Shown: positions 1 to 6,594, numbered from the stretch's first letter. The stretch is DNA of 7,032 nucleotides from Fidelibacterota bacterium (GCA_002686675.1 NYYF01000032.1:1-7032); one strand, 5' to 3'. Translations and numbers: made by a program. The notes: generated from the letters alone by a model not told the origin.

Positions 1-408
1 ATATTCCGTTTACTTTTTACCACTTTAGCGGTTTTAATCACAGGCGCATCGTTTGGTTTGGTCATGATGTATCAGACGATTTCAGCCTTTTTTGCCCACT
101 TTTCACATGCTAATATCAAAATGCCCCTTGCTGTTGACAAAGCATTCTCATATATTATTGTTACTCCCCATTTCCACAAAGTACACCATCACTTTGCACA
201 ACCCTATACGGATAGCAATTATGGAAATATCTTTTCCATCTGGGATCATTTATTTCGAACTGCAACTTATGTGAAAAAAATGGATGATCTCATTTATGGG
301 ATCGATACCCATATGAATCCTGAAGAACATTCCAGTTTCAAGAATCTATTGATGATTCCTTTTCAGCATTACCGTCCACCAATTGGATCAAAATTCAGTA
401 ATCAATAA
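1..408 (+). CDS. Sterol desaturase / fatty acid hydroxylase family protein, 3' part only
   Basis: This is the C-terminal 135 residues of a membrane-bound di-iron hydroxylase or desaturase; the frame is open from base 1, so the start lies outside the window. Members of this family use histidine clusters to bind two irons and oxidise lipid, sterol or carotenoid substrates at the membrane. The signature is clear: a HFSHANI segment near visible residues 33-39, a TPHFHKVHHH box near residues 55-64, and the closing NYGNIFSIWDHLFRT block near 73-87, which matches the family pattern of N-x-G followed by a W-D-x-L-F-x-T ending. The first visible residues are hydrophobic and fit the end of a transmembrane helix. 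A soluble tail of about 45 residues follows the last motif. The substrate cannot be told from this part. The next gene begins about 40 bases downstream on the same strand, so co-transcription is possible. Confidence 0.9.
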   Translation: MFRLLFTTLAVLITGASFGLVMMYQTISAFFAHFSHANIKMPLAVDKAFSYIIVTPHFHKVHHHFAQPYTDSNYGNIFSIWDHLFRTATYVKKMDDLIYGIDTHMNPEEHSSFKNLLMIPFQHYRPPIGSKFSNQ

Positions 409-450
409 TCCATATTCATTAAGTCTTGCCAAGTAGTTTGATCAATAATT

Positions 451-1491
451 GTGGGAGAACCCTGCAAATTGTTTCCTCTGGGTAAATTGAAGAGACTTTT
501 ATTTATAACATTAATGCTGTTTGGCACTTTATCAGTTTCTGTCACAAGTGGAGAGGTTTCTTTTCCATCTTTTGCTGAGGAAGAAGAATTCAGCGACCGA
601 AAGGTTAGGTCCCTTCCCCGGCAATGGAAACTAGGGAATCTTGATGGAGGGAATTCCTTTGTTTTTGGAGTGTACCGAAGTTATCACACAATGTATGTTG
701 ATCTGGATCCAACACCTGAAATTAATCTCTGGGATGAAAATGAGTATCGTCTTTACAGGCAGCTTATAATTCGGTCATTGAAACCCGGTTTTATTACCTT
801 TGAAATGACTGGATATCCGCTTGCATCTCTTTCCGTCTGGATGGAGGAAGAACAAGGAGAGTTCTTCAGTTCTCTTACCTTTGGAAAAGATTTTAATATT
901 TTAAGGAGTTTGGGAGCCGGCGTTCAGGAACCATGGTCGATGAGCCTGTTTATTGGGCAGCTTGCCGATTTTTTGGAGATAACAGAAAAGGAAGAGGTTG
1001 TCCGGGCAGCTTCTGGAGCAAGCGGATTAGTGATCACAGGAGGGTTATACCAGCTTTTTGACAACTGTTTTGTTCCATCAAATTGGTTTCGTTTGGAGTG
1101 GAAACTGAAGGGGGGGGGTGAAAGGGGATCAAAGAAACAGGAATGGGACATTAAGGCAGGCTATAGAAATTATGGTCTTCCAGATATTTCCAATGCTATA
1201 TCTTTGGTATTTTCACGTCTAAGAGCAGATAGAAGTGATACTAATTGGGGATTAACAAAAAACAGTCTATTAATGGTTGATCTTCAGGTTCCGATATCAA
1301 AGTTTGATAGTGGTTTCTCAAGGATTTTAGTTTCTTACGGAAAAATCATTCCTTTCAAGGGAAAATTTATCGGGTTGAAAATCGGGTTCGGCTATGAAAA
1401 TCGTAGGAAATATGATGGAGAGACAAAGGAGTTTCGTTCTGAGAAAGAAGAGCTGCGGGAAATATTTTTTCATCCTGTTGTTATGTTTTGA
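451..1491 (+). CDS. Secreted, probably outer-membrane beta-rich protein of unknown family
   Basis: I do not recognise the family. The frame gives up to 346 residues. The N-terminus has a basic stretch (GKLKR) followed by a hydrophobic run, LLFITLMLFGTLSVSV, and then small residues (TSGE), which is a typical Sec signal peptide. The mature part has many short alternating hydrophobic and polar segments rich in Tyr, Trp and Phe, such as FIGLKIGFGYENRRKY near the end, and the last residue is Phe, as in many outer-membrane beta-barrels. I infer an outer-membrane or surface location; no enzymatic motif is visible. The start is uncertain: 451 is GTG, while TTG at 469 is preceded by a purine-rich GGGAGA and gives a more usual signal-peptide length; TTG at 487 is also possible. 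Nine consecutive G residues at 1110-1118 encode a Gly-Gly-Gly stretch and could cause frameshifting. Confidence 0.75.
   Translation: MGEPCKLFPLGKLKRLLFITLMLFGTLSVSVTSGEVSFPSFAEEEEFSDRKVRSLPRQWKLGNLDGGNSFVFGVYRSYHTMYVDLDPTPEINLWDENEYRLYRQLIIRSLKPGFITFEMTGYPLASLSVWMEEEQGEFFSSLTFGKDFNILRSLGAGVQEPWSMSLFIGQLADFLEITEKEEVVRAASGASGLVITGGLYQLFDNCFVPSNWFRLEWKLKGGGERGSKKQEWDIKAGYRNYGLPDISNAISLVFSRLRADRSDTNWGLTKNSLLMVDLQVPISKFDSGFSRILVSYGKIIPFKGKFIGLKIGFGYENRRKYDGETKEFRSEKEELREIFFHPVVMF
1110..1118 (+). repeat. Nine-base poly-G tract inside a coding region
   Basis: Nine G residues in a row lie within the secreted-protein gene, read in frame as the last base of a Lys codon followed by three Gly codons. 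Adding one G would create an immediate TGA using bases 1119-1121. Losing one G would shift to a frame that stops at TAA 1220-1222. Both events would remove the C-terminal third of the protein. Long poly-G runs in surface-protein genes are known sites of slipped-strand phase variation, but here this is only an inference from the tract. A sequencing or assembly miscount is also possible. Confidence 0.85.
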
Positions 1492-1549
1492 ATAGAGTGA
1501 TAGGTTTTCTAAAAATATCGGCAGCCATTACCAGTGGTGTGATCCCATT

Positions 1550-1582
1550 GGTTGCGGAATAATTATATGAACAGAGAACAAA
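1550..1582 (+). repeat. Direct repeat copy 1 (start of the DUF4442 fragment)
   Basis: This 33-base stretch is identical to 2758-2790 at 32 positions, the only difference being A/G within the AACARAGAAC part. It spans the last bases of an upstream frame ending Val-Ala-Glu-stop, a short spacer, and the first five codons of the DUF4442 fragment. Similarity drops sharply upstream of the repeat, while downstream it continues only as diverged protein homology. Confidence 0.9.
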
Positions 1583-1679
1583 ATATTTTTTGTAGAATTA
1601 ACTACTTATTCAAGCCATTAGGATGGCCAAAAGCTCTGTGAAAGTTATTGGTATGGATGATGCCCAGTATATTAAATAG
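1551..1679 (+). pseudogene. Decayed N-terminal fragment of a DUF4442 gene
   Basis: This stretch is a broken relative of the intact gene at 2775-3260. From ATG 1567 it reads MNREQNIFCRINYLFKPLGWPKAL and then meets TGA at 1639-1641, against MNKEQIFFVKRVKNRFLFK and PLGFIAGLK in the intact protein, with two small in-frame deletions. In another frame the homology continues as SVKVIGMDDAQ, matching GLKVLGLDENQ, up to TAG 1677-1679. It therefore covers only about the first 43 residues of a 161-residue protein, with a frameshift and a premature stop, and everything after that is missing. The upstream untranslated bases are also shared with the intact copy. The methyltransferase gene begins 15 bases after the last stop. 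It was probably left by an old duplication or insertion event. Confidence 0.75.
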
Positions 1680-1681
1680 AA

Positions 1682-1688
1682 AAAGGTG
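1682..1688 (+). promoter_or_regulatory. Ribosome binding site of the methyltransferase gene
   Basis: The purine-rich AAAGGTG ends 6 bases before ATG 1695 and decides the start in favour of that ATG over GTG 1686. It lies directly after the stop of the DUF4442 remnant. Few other genes in the window have such a clear site. Confidence 0.6.
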
Positions 1689-1694
1689 ATATCT

Positions 1695-2582
1695 ATGCAG
1701 TTGGAAACATTTGAAAAATATCTCCAATGTCCTCAGTGCTTTGGAAAACTAAACAGGAAAATTGATACGCTTTTTTGTATCGATACAAACCATAAGTATC
1801 CGATAATTGACGGAGTGCCAATGCTCCTAAAGCAAGAAGAGCAGAGTATGCTATCAAAGGATATGGATACAGCGGTTCAAATGAAGCGAGAGTTCAAACA
1901 GAATTTCGTATCAAAAACCATTCAGGTCTTAAAAAAAATGGTAGGGAGCACTCTGCACATGCCGATAAGTCAATCAGTCGTGGACATTTGGAAATCTTTC
2001 GATGATGAACTTAGACTTGAAATCGGTTCAGGTACAAAGCATAGCAGTCCGCTGCAAATCAATCTTGATATTGACAAGTTTGGAGATGTTAATGTGGTTG
2101 CCTCAGCGCTGGATATTCCTTTTGAGGATGAAACATTTAAATTGGTTCGCAATATAGCTGTCTTGGAACACATTAAGAATCCGATGAGAATGGTCGATGA
2201 AATATTCAGGGTGCTGCAACCACGGGGATATGTATATACAGAAGTACCATTTTTACAACATTTTCATGCGTATCCGAATGACTTTCAGCGGTATACAACA
2301 GAAGGACTCAAGACAATCTTTCGGAAATTTGACATTGTTGAAGTTGGCGTATGTGTCGGCCCTAGCTCAGCGCTCACCGCTGTTGCAGCAGACTGGTTCG
2401 AACTTTTATCCTTTTCAAAGAACCGTTTTATCAATGATCTTTTTCGGCTGATTCCGTTGTTACTGCTTCTTCCGATTAAGTATATGGACTATCTCTTGGT
2501 AAAAAACCCGCGCGCCCATGAATTAGCATCGGGACTTTACATTCTTTGCAGTAAACCGGATAAAGATAAGGTGGTACTGTGA
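1695..2582 (+). CDS. SAM-dependent methyltransferase with N-terminal Trm112-like zinc knuckle
   Basis: The 295-residue protein has two parts. Residues about 8-45 resemble the Trm112-like domain: CPQC at 12-15, a third Cys at 28, then YPIIDGVPMLL, which is the family's typical YPI-dGiP ending. The fourth expected zinc ligand is not Cys; His34 (CIDTNH) may replace it. Residues about 105-215 form a class I methyltransferase of the Methyltransf_11 type: motif I LRLEIGSGT at 106-114, an acidic LDID near 124-127, ALDIPFEDETFKLV at 138-151, and LEHIKNP at 157-163 followed by EIFRVLQPRGYVY. It should transfer a methyl group from SAM; the substrate is unknown. Similar proteins often sit in surface polysaccharide or lipid clusters, and a hydrophobic stretch at 250-268 could touch the membrane. 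I chose ATG 1695 because AAAAGGTG (1681-1688) is a good ribosome binding site 6 bases upstream; GTG 1686 overlaps that site. Confidence 0.88.
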   Translation: MQLETFEKYLQCPQCFGKLNRKIDTLFCIDTNHKYPIIDGVPMLLKQEEQSMLSKDMDTAVQMKREFKQNFVSKTIQVLKKMVGSTLHMPISQSVVDIWKSFDDELRLEIGSGTKHSSPLQINLDIDKFGDVNVVASALDIPFEDETFKLVRNIAVLEHIKNPMRMVDEIFRVLQPRGYVYTEVPFLQHFHAYPNDFQRYTTEGLKTIFRKFDIVEVGVCVGPSSALTAVAADWFELLSFSKNRFINDLFRLIPLLLLLPIKYMDYLLVKNPRAHELASGLYILCSKPDKDKVVL

Positions 2583-2671
2583 TGATAGTTTTTTTTATCA
2601 ATAACATTCTTCCCTTACCCTCGTTTTGAGAAATAATTTTAGCATAGAAATATTTAGAGTAAACTAACTAT

Positions 2672-2770
2672 ATGAAAAAGAAAAGATATGAAACGGTCAT
2701 AGATTTAGAATGGTGGAAAAAAACGATTGTAAGAGAGAACGATACGAAAAAACAACAGGTTGCGGAATAA
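2672..2770 (+). CDS. Doubtful small ORF, 32 codons, Lys-rich
   Basis: This reads MKKKRYETVIDLEWWKKTI in its first part and ends QQVAE, with a TAA 4 bases before the DUF4442 ATG. It is basic, with two Trp in a row, and has no signal peptide or known motif. No Shine-Dalgarno site is seen upstream. Its last codons lie inside the 33-base repeat, whose other copy also closes an open frame with Val-Ala-Glu-stop. It may be a leader peptide coupled to DUF4442, the C-terminal remnant of a lost gene, or chance. Confidence 0.25.
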   Translation: MKKKRYETVIDLEWWKKTIVRENDTKKQQVAE

Positions 2771-2790
2771 TTATATGAACAAAGAACAAA
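2758..2790 (+). repeat. Direct repeat copy 2 (start of the intact DUF4442 gene)
   Basis: This is the partner of the repeat at 1550-1582, matching at 32 of 33 bases. It includes the ATG at 2775 and about 17 bases upstream of it. The two copies lie about 1.2 kb apart in the same orientation and flank the methyltransferase gene, so recombination between them could in principle delete that gene. Confidence 0.9.
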
Positions 2791-3260
2791 TTTTTTTTGT
2801 CAAACGGGTGAAGAATAGATTTTTATTCAAGCTGTTCACAATCACTAAGCTTCCTTTAGGTTTTATAGCCGGGTTAAAAGTACTGGGTTTAGATGAAAAT
2901 CAATGTTCTACAAGCGTGGGGTATAAATACCTCAATAAGAACCCATTTCAGTCAACGTATTTCGCAGTCTTAAATATGGCAGCAGAATTAAGCACCGGTG
3001 TTTTAGCACTTCTTGCTACGAAAGGAAGAGCCCCAAGTGTTGCAGTTATAATTGTTTCAATGAAAGCAGACTTTCAGAAAAAAGCAACCGATACCGTAAC
3101 CTTTACCTGTTCCGATGGAGAAAAACTTTTCCGGGCAGTAGATAAAGCAATTGAAACCAAAGAGCCTCAGATAGCTACCGTAGCAACTGTTGGAAAAAAT
3201 AAAAATGGGGAAATTGTATCAACCTGTGAATTTACATGGTCGTTTAAGGAAAGAAGTTAA
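2775..3260 (+). CDS. DUF4442 domain protein (hotdog-fold, thioesterase-like)
   Basis: The 161-residue protein has the full length and pattern of the DUF4442 family, which adopts the hotdog fold shared with acyl-CoA thioesterases such as the PaaI group. An amphipathic N-terminal region leads to KLPLGFIAGLKVLGLDEN at 25-42. The core then reads YLNKNPFQSTYFAVLNMAAELSTGVLALL at about 52-80, the family's N-P-F-x-S-x-Y and A-E-L-x-x-G stretch on the central helix. The remainder is beta-rich. The catalytic activity of this family is not established, so acyl-thioester binding or hydrolysis is inferred from fold only. I prefer ATG 2775; TTG 2760 would add five residues. The ATG and its upstream bases are conserved in the remnant at 1551-1679. 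No clear ribosome binding site is present; translation may be coupled to the small ORF ending at 2770. Confidence 0.85.
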   Translation: MNKEQIFFVKRVKNRFLFKLFTITKLPLGFIAGLKVLGLDENQCSTSVGYKYLNKNPFQSTYFAVLNMAAELSTGVLALLATKGRAPSVAVIIVSMKADFQKKATDTVTFTCSDGEKLFRAVDKAIETKEPQIATVATVGKNKNGEIVSTCEFTWSFKERS

Positions 3261-3262
3261 AT

Positions 3263-3275
3263 TGCCCTTTGGGCA
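3263..3275 (+). terminator. Short GC-rich hairpin after the DUF4442 stop, possible terminator
   Basis: TGCCC and GGGCA form a perfect 5-base stem around a TTT loop, starting 2 bases after the stop codon. Only a short, interrupted T-rich stretch follows, so it is a weak candidate for a Rho-independent terminator. It could instead be a simple 3'-end hairpin or chance. Confidence 0.2.
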
Positions 3276-3307
3276 TACTTTGATTAGGAGACGTTTTAAT
3301 CTAATAA

Positions 3308-3493
3308 AATGGCTCAAAATATAATAATTACAAGAAGGAAATCCCTCCAGACCTGTGGGCTGGAAACCACTGGCCTTATGCTGCCACATCGATCTGGGGA
3401 ATATTTTGTTGTTCTTCAAACATCCATTTGAAGAGATATCCAAAAATTGGCGGTTTTGAAATAACCAGTTTTGTTTATGAACTTTTTTTTTGA
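3308..3493 (+). pseudogene. Startless protein-like open frame between DUF4442 and fpg, possible gene remnant
   Basis: The 248 bases between DUF4442 and fpg hold no intact gene. One frame stays open for 61 codons, from just after two TAA codons (3302-3307) to TGA 3491-3493. It has no ATG, and its composition is protein-like rather than random: EIPPDLWAGNHWPYAATSIW in the middle, then KRYPKIGGFEITSFVYEL near the end. I do not recognise a family. A neighbouring frame just upstream (about 3270-3317, reading LIRRRFNLIKWLK) could be the same gene before a frameshift. The best guess is a decayed gene, but a chance open frame of this length is not rare in AT-rich DNA. Confidence 0.25.
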
Positions 3494-3508
3494 AATGTAG
3501 TTTAATCC

Positions 3509-4333
3509 ATGCCTGAACTTCCGGAGGTAGAGACTGTTGTTGCCTTTTTATCGCCTGCTCTTCAAGGTAAATTTATTCGCTCCATTGATTTGCCGAATGG
3601 ATATTCTAAAGTCATTGAAAATGGAAATTTATCCTCTGTAATTAACGCAGTTAAGGGAAGAAAAATAGTTCGGCTAAGCAGGCGCGGGAAGTATATTATT
3701 TTTGAATTAGGCCAGGGGTTCTTGGTATTTCACCTGCGAATGACAGGGAAGTTGCTTCTTCATCCTCTTCAGAAGAAATTTGAGAAGCACCTTTCGTTTT
3801 GTATCGGATTTAAAGACAATTCGAATTTATATTTTTACGATACCCGTAAATTCGGCCGAATTTATTTTAGCAGAACATTGGAATGGCTGGAAGAAAAACT
3901 TGGGATTGAACCTCTTTCAAAAGAGTTTAATCTAAGCTGGATGACTCAATCTTTAGGACAGCGAAAAAGGATGATGAAACCGTTATTTCTTGATCAATCT
4001 TATATTGCAGGATTAGGTAATATTTACATTGATGAAATTTTATGGAAGGCCAGCATACATCCTCAAAGTATTTCGAATAAAATTCCTGAACAAAGTATTC
4101 CTAATTTGTACAAAAGCATTCGGTCTATTCTTCAGGATGCAATTTCTTATAATGGCACTACGTTTATCAATTTTTCTTTCGGAGAAAATCGAACAGGGGA
4201 GTATAAAGAAAAGTTAAATGTTTTTGGGAAGCAGGGCCAGTCTTGTCCGAACTGCGAAGGGAAGATTCAAAAAATTCGAGTAGGGCAGAGGGGAACTCAC
4301 ATTTGCAATCATTGTCAGAAACTTTATGTATAA
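3509..4333 (+). CDS. mutM: Formamidopyrimidine-DNA glycosylase (Fpg / MutM)
   Basis: This bifunctional base-excision repair enzyme removes oxidised purines such as 8-oxoguanine and cuts the DNA backbone by beta/delta elimination. At 274 residues it has normal length and every family landmark. The start MPELPEVETV supplies the catalytic Pro (exposed after Met removal) and Glu. RRGKYIIFEL carries the conserved Lys at position 61. FHLRMTGKL and YDTRKFGRIYF follow. GLGNIYIDEILWKASIHP at about 170-187 is the helix-two-turn-helix DNA-binding part. NGTTFINF leads to the C-terminal zinc finger, CPNC then CNHC, with the QRGTH loop between them. The start is fixed by the need for Pro2-Glu3. No strong ribosome binding site precedes it; the upstream bases are T-rich. 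It ends 38 bases before the convergent acylase gene. No substitution of a key residue is seen. Confidence 0.97.
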   Translation: MPELPEVETVVAFLSPALQGKFIRSIDLPNGYSKVIENGNLSSVINAVKGRKIVRLSRRGKYIIFELGQGFLVFHLRMTGKLLLHPLQKKFEKHLSFCIGFKDNSNLYFYDTRKFGRIYFSRTLEWLEEKLGIEPLSKEFNLSWMTQSLGQRKRMMKPLFLDQSYIAGLGNIYIDEILWKASIHPQSISNKIPEQSIPNLYKSIRSILQDAISYNGTTFINFSFGENRTGEYKEKLNVFGKQGQSCPNCEGKIQKIRVGQRGTHICNHCQKLYV

Positions 4334-4371
4334 AATTATTTTTGGAATAACAGAAATTAAAATTTCATTGA

Positions 4372-6519
4372 TTATTTTTTTATTTCTTCTCCCGGTTTAT
4401 ATGAGCTTTCTAGGTTTTGGAGGATCTCTGTTTTTGTTCTCCAAACAGGTTTCATTTTTCTTCTCGCAAATAAAGCAGATTGATCTGAATAATGAGGTGA
4501 ATCAGGTCTTGATGTTGCACTTCCATATTGATGAATGCCTTGGGAGAAAACTGTTCCTGTGGAATCCCATTTCACTAAATATACAAGCCCATCGCCTGAA
4601 AATCCTTTCATTTTACCAGATGCATAATTCGCAGCATACACAGCGTGAAGGATGTCCGGACCTCCACCAATTTCTAAATCCTGTTCGCCCCTTATCAAAC
4701 GATGGACCTTACCATAAGGAATACTGATAGTTCCATGGGTTTCCATTAGTTGTTTTGAAGCAGTTCGAACATATTTAAGGAGCATTGGTTTGTCTATTTT
4801 TTGATACGTCCATTTGAGGAAGGGGGTTAACGTCAACATTCCTAAAGCGGCTTCCTTATTAGTTGGATGTGTTCCCAAATCCCATTTTTTCAGGATCAAT
4901 TTTGATTTTTGTAATAAACTGTCTTCGTCATTAATTGCGTTTAGAATATCTTCAATATGTCTTGCAGCTGGAGACTGTTGAGAATAGTACATGTCGTATT
5001 TTATATTTTTAAATTCTTCAAAAGTAAGGATTGTTTTTGGAGAAAATAATTCAGATACTCTTAAACTGCGGTTATTCTGGGTTAATTCAATACCTCCATG
5101 GATCGGCAAACTTTCCAACTTTAAATTGTCGGAATCTTCTGAAACGTAAAGGGGTGACTGATTTGTGCTATACAATAAACCGCTGATTGGATTTTGCACC
5201 ATTGGTAATTTTGAAAACGGAATAATTTCATCCCAAAGTGTTTCAGAAGTCCATCCGGGCAGATAGTTTTTCCAATCAAATCCGGATTTTCGGACAGGAA
5301 TATTTCCGTTATAAAGATAGAAAATATTACCGGCATAATCAGCAAATACTGAATTAAGAGAAGGAATTCCTCTTATTTTCATTGCGGATTTCCAGTCTTT
5401 AAAATTCTGGGATTTATTCATCCGGTACCATTGTTCCACCTGTCGAATATCCCCCAATCCGGAATATCGTATAGCATAAGTTCCGTGTTCGAATTGAAGC
5501 ACAGGACCATGAACGGACCACAAAGCTTCTCTTTTAACCGTCCAGTTAAATAGTCCAAATATTTTTATCTTTATTGATACTATTTCTTTTTCCAACTCCA
5601 GCCATTGGTCATCAAAGCGATACATGAGTGAATTATCTGGATGCATTTCCAAAATATAGGTGTCAATTAAGTCTGGGGCATTTACGGTATGGACCCAACC
5701 GAGGCTGTCATTGTGTCCCACAAAAATTATCGGCGATCCCGGGAATAGACCTCCGGACATGTTCCAGCCTTCCTCACTGTGTATATGAGCTTCATACCAG
5801 GCCGTGGGACCGTCCCAAGGCTGATGCGAATTAATGGCTAAAAATGTTTCCTTGTTTTCTGTCCTTTTGGGTGAAACTGCAAAACCGTTTGAACCGATGT
5901 GTCTGGGTGTGTTGTTCTCAGGTGAATTAGAAGATAATTTTGGTTTTTCAGTTAAATTGAACAGGGATTCCAAAACCCTGTCCAATCCGAAAAACATAGG
6001 TGTGCGAAAAACAAAACCGGCCACGATATCTTTCCCCTGTACCGGGAATACATCTGCTAATATTTCATCATTATGGAGATGAGCGTAGTAGTTAATTCCA
6101 GTAGCATACGCTTCTAAAATACTCCGGACTTTTTCACTGAGTTGGGATTCATAATATTGATCGACAGTATTGTAAATCCGAAGCCAGCTTATGAAGAAAT
6201 CAGTGATTGCGCCATCTCTCCCATGAATCAATCCTGATTTTTGTTTCAGGGTAATGATGACGTCCTGAATATTTTTGAAATCGTCTTCTGCGTTGGCATA
6301 AGCAAGGCCAAAGGCGGCATCTTCATCTAATTGACCAAAAATATGAGGGACACCCCACGTATCACGATAAATTATAACATTATAGTCTTCCGCTTTTTGA
6401 GTTTGTTCTGAGAGTAAGGAGTAGAAATCCTTTGGCTGCCAACAAGAAAAGAAAAGTGTAAAAATAATTCCGGTAACAATAATAGCCATGATAATATTAT
6501 GTTTAAAATATTGTTTCAT
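4372..6519 (-). CDS. Penicillin acylase family N-terminal nucleophile hydrolase (AHL/aculeacin acylase-like)
   Basis: This 715-residue protein belongs to the penicillin amidase family, which cleaves amide bonds of N-acyl compounds (beta-lactams, acyl-homoserine lactones, lipopeptides). It is normally made as one chain and cut into alpha and beta subunits. The alpha part has YRDTWGVPHIFGQLDEDAAFGLAYANAEDDF near residues 51-81 of this start. After a linker comes HIGSNGFAV, where Ser210 (codon at 5890-5892) should become the N-terminal nucleophile of the beta chain. NSHQPWDGPTAWYEAH, GHNDSLGWVHTVNAPDLIDTY, DYAGNIFYLYNGNIPVR and TNQSP are further family blocks; the GWVHTVN stretch resembles acyl-homoserine lactone acylases. 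The N-terminus is a signal peptide ending LFFSC at Cys26, an atypical lipobox, so it may be a periplasmic or outer-membrane lipoprotein. I chose ATG at 6519; an in-frame GTG at 6552 would add 11 basic residues. The actual substrate is unknown. Confidence 0.9.
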   Translation of the reverse strand: MKQYFKHNIIMAIIVTGIIFTLFFSCWQPKDFYSLLSEQTQKAEDYNVIIYRDTWGVPHIFGQLDEDAAFGLAYANAEDDFKNIQDVIITLKQKSGLIHGRDGAITDFFISWLRIYNTVDQYYESQLSEKVRSILEAYATGINYYAHLHNDEILADVFPVQGKDIVAGFVFRTPMFFGLDRVLESLFNLTEKPKLSSNSPENNTPRHIGSNGFAVSPKRTENKETFLAINSHQPWDGPTAWYEAHIHSEEGWNMSGGLFPGSPIIFVGHNDSLGWVHTVNAPDLIDTYILEMHPDNSLMYRFDDQWLELEKEIVSIKIKIFGLFNWTVKREALWSVHGPVLQFEHGTYAIRYSGLGDIRQVEQWYRMNKSQNFKDWKSAMKIRGIPSLNSVFADYAGNIFYLYNGNIPVRKSGFDWKNYLPGWTSETLWDEIIPFSKLPMVQNPISGLLYSTNQSPLYVSEDSDNLKLESLPIHGGIELTQNNRSLRVSELFSPKTILTFEEFKNIKYDMYYSQQSPAARHIEDILNAINDEDSLLQKSKLILKKWDLGTHPTNKEAALGMLTLTPFLKWTYQKIDKPMLLKYVRTASKQLMETHGTISIPYGKVHRLIRGEQDLEIGGGPDILHAVYAANYASGKMKGFSGDGLVYLVKWDSTGTVFSQGIHQYGSATSRPDSPHYSDQSALFARRKMKPVWRTKTEILQNLESSYKPGEEIKK

Positions 6520-6557
6520 TTTAGATAAAAGTCGGATTCTTTTAGAATTCACAAATT

Positions 6558-6584
6558 AAGAAATCAGAATATTAGTAATTTCTT
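6558..6584. promoter_or_regulatory. Inverted repeat between divergent genes, possible operator
   Basis: AAGAAAT and ATTTCTT form perfect 7-base arms separated by 13 bases, with AATATT near the centre. The element lies in the roughly 90-base gap between the divergent acylase gene and the DCC-LMF gene, where both promoters should be. It has the size and symmetry of a dimeric repressor site. AT-rich sequence produces such repeats by chance, so support is weak. Confidence 0.25.
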
Positions 6585-6594
6585 CAGGGTGAAC

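Noticed and set aside
924..1151. Minus-strand open frame of 75 codons
   Set aside because: It is the antisense of the secreted-protein gene, with composition expected from the reverse strand (Pro and Ser runs opposite the poly-G tract).
2626..2656. TTGAGA and TATTTA as -35 and -10 boxes upstream of the small ORF
   Set aside because: The spacing is 19 bases and the second box is poor; AT-rich spacers give such matches often.
3219..3443. Minus-strand open frame of 74 codons
   Set aside because: It overlaps the end of DUF4442 and the spacer, with no motif and no ribosome binding site; the plus-strand frame at 3308-3493 looks more protein-like.
4353..4382. GAAATT/AATTTC hairpin followed by a T-run between fpg and the acylase gene, as a terminator
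   Set aside because: The stem is almost all A:T with at most a 4-base loop after fraying, too weak to call, and the T-run is partly the acylase C-terminal Lys codons read from the other strand.
4326..4727. Plus-strand open frame of 133 codons with a hydrophobic N-terminus
   Set aside because: Almost all of it is antisense to the strongly supported acylase gene, and its start lies in the end of fpg; the hydrophobic look comes from the T-rich spacer.
5628..6082. Two plus-strand open frames (68 and 82 codons) and a minus-strand one at 5121-5345
   Set aside because: All lie inside the acylase gene in other frames, over conserved catalytic blocks, and show no family motif.
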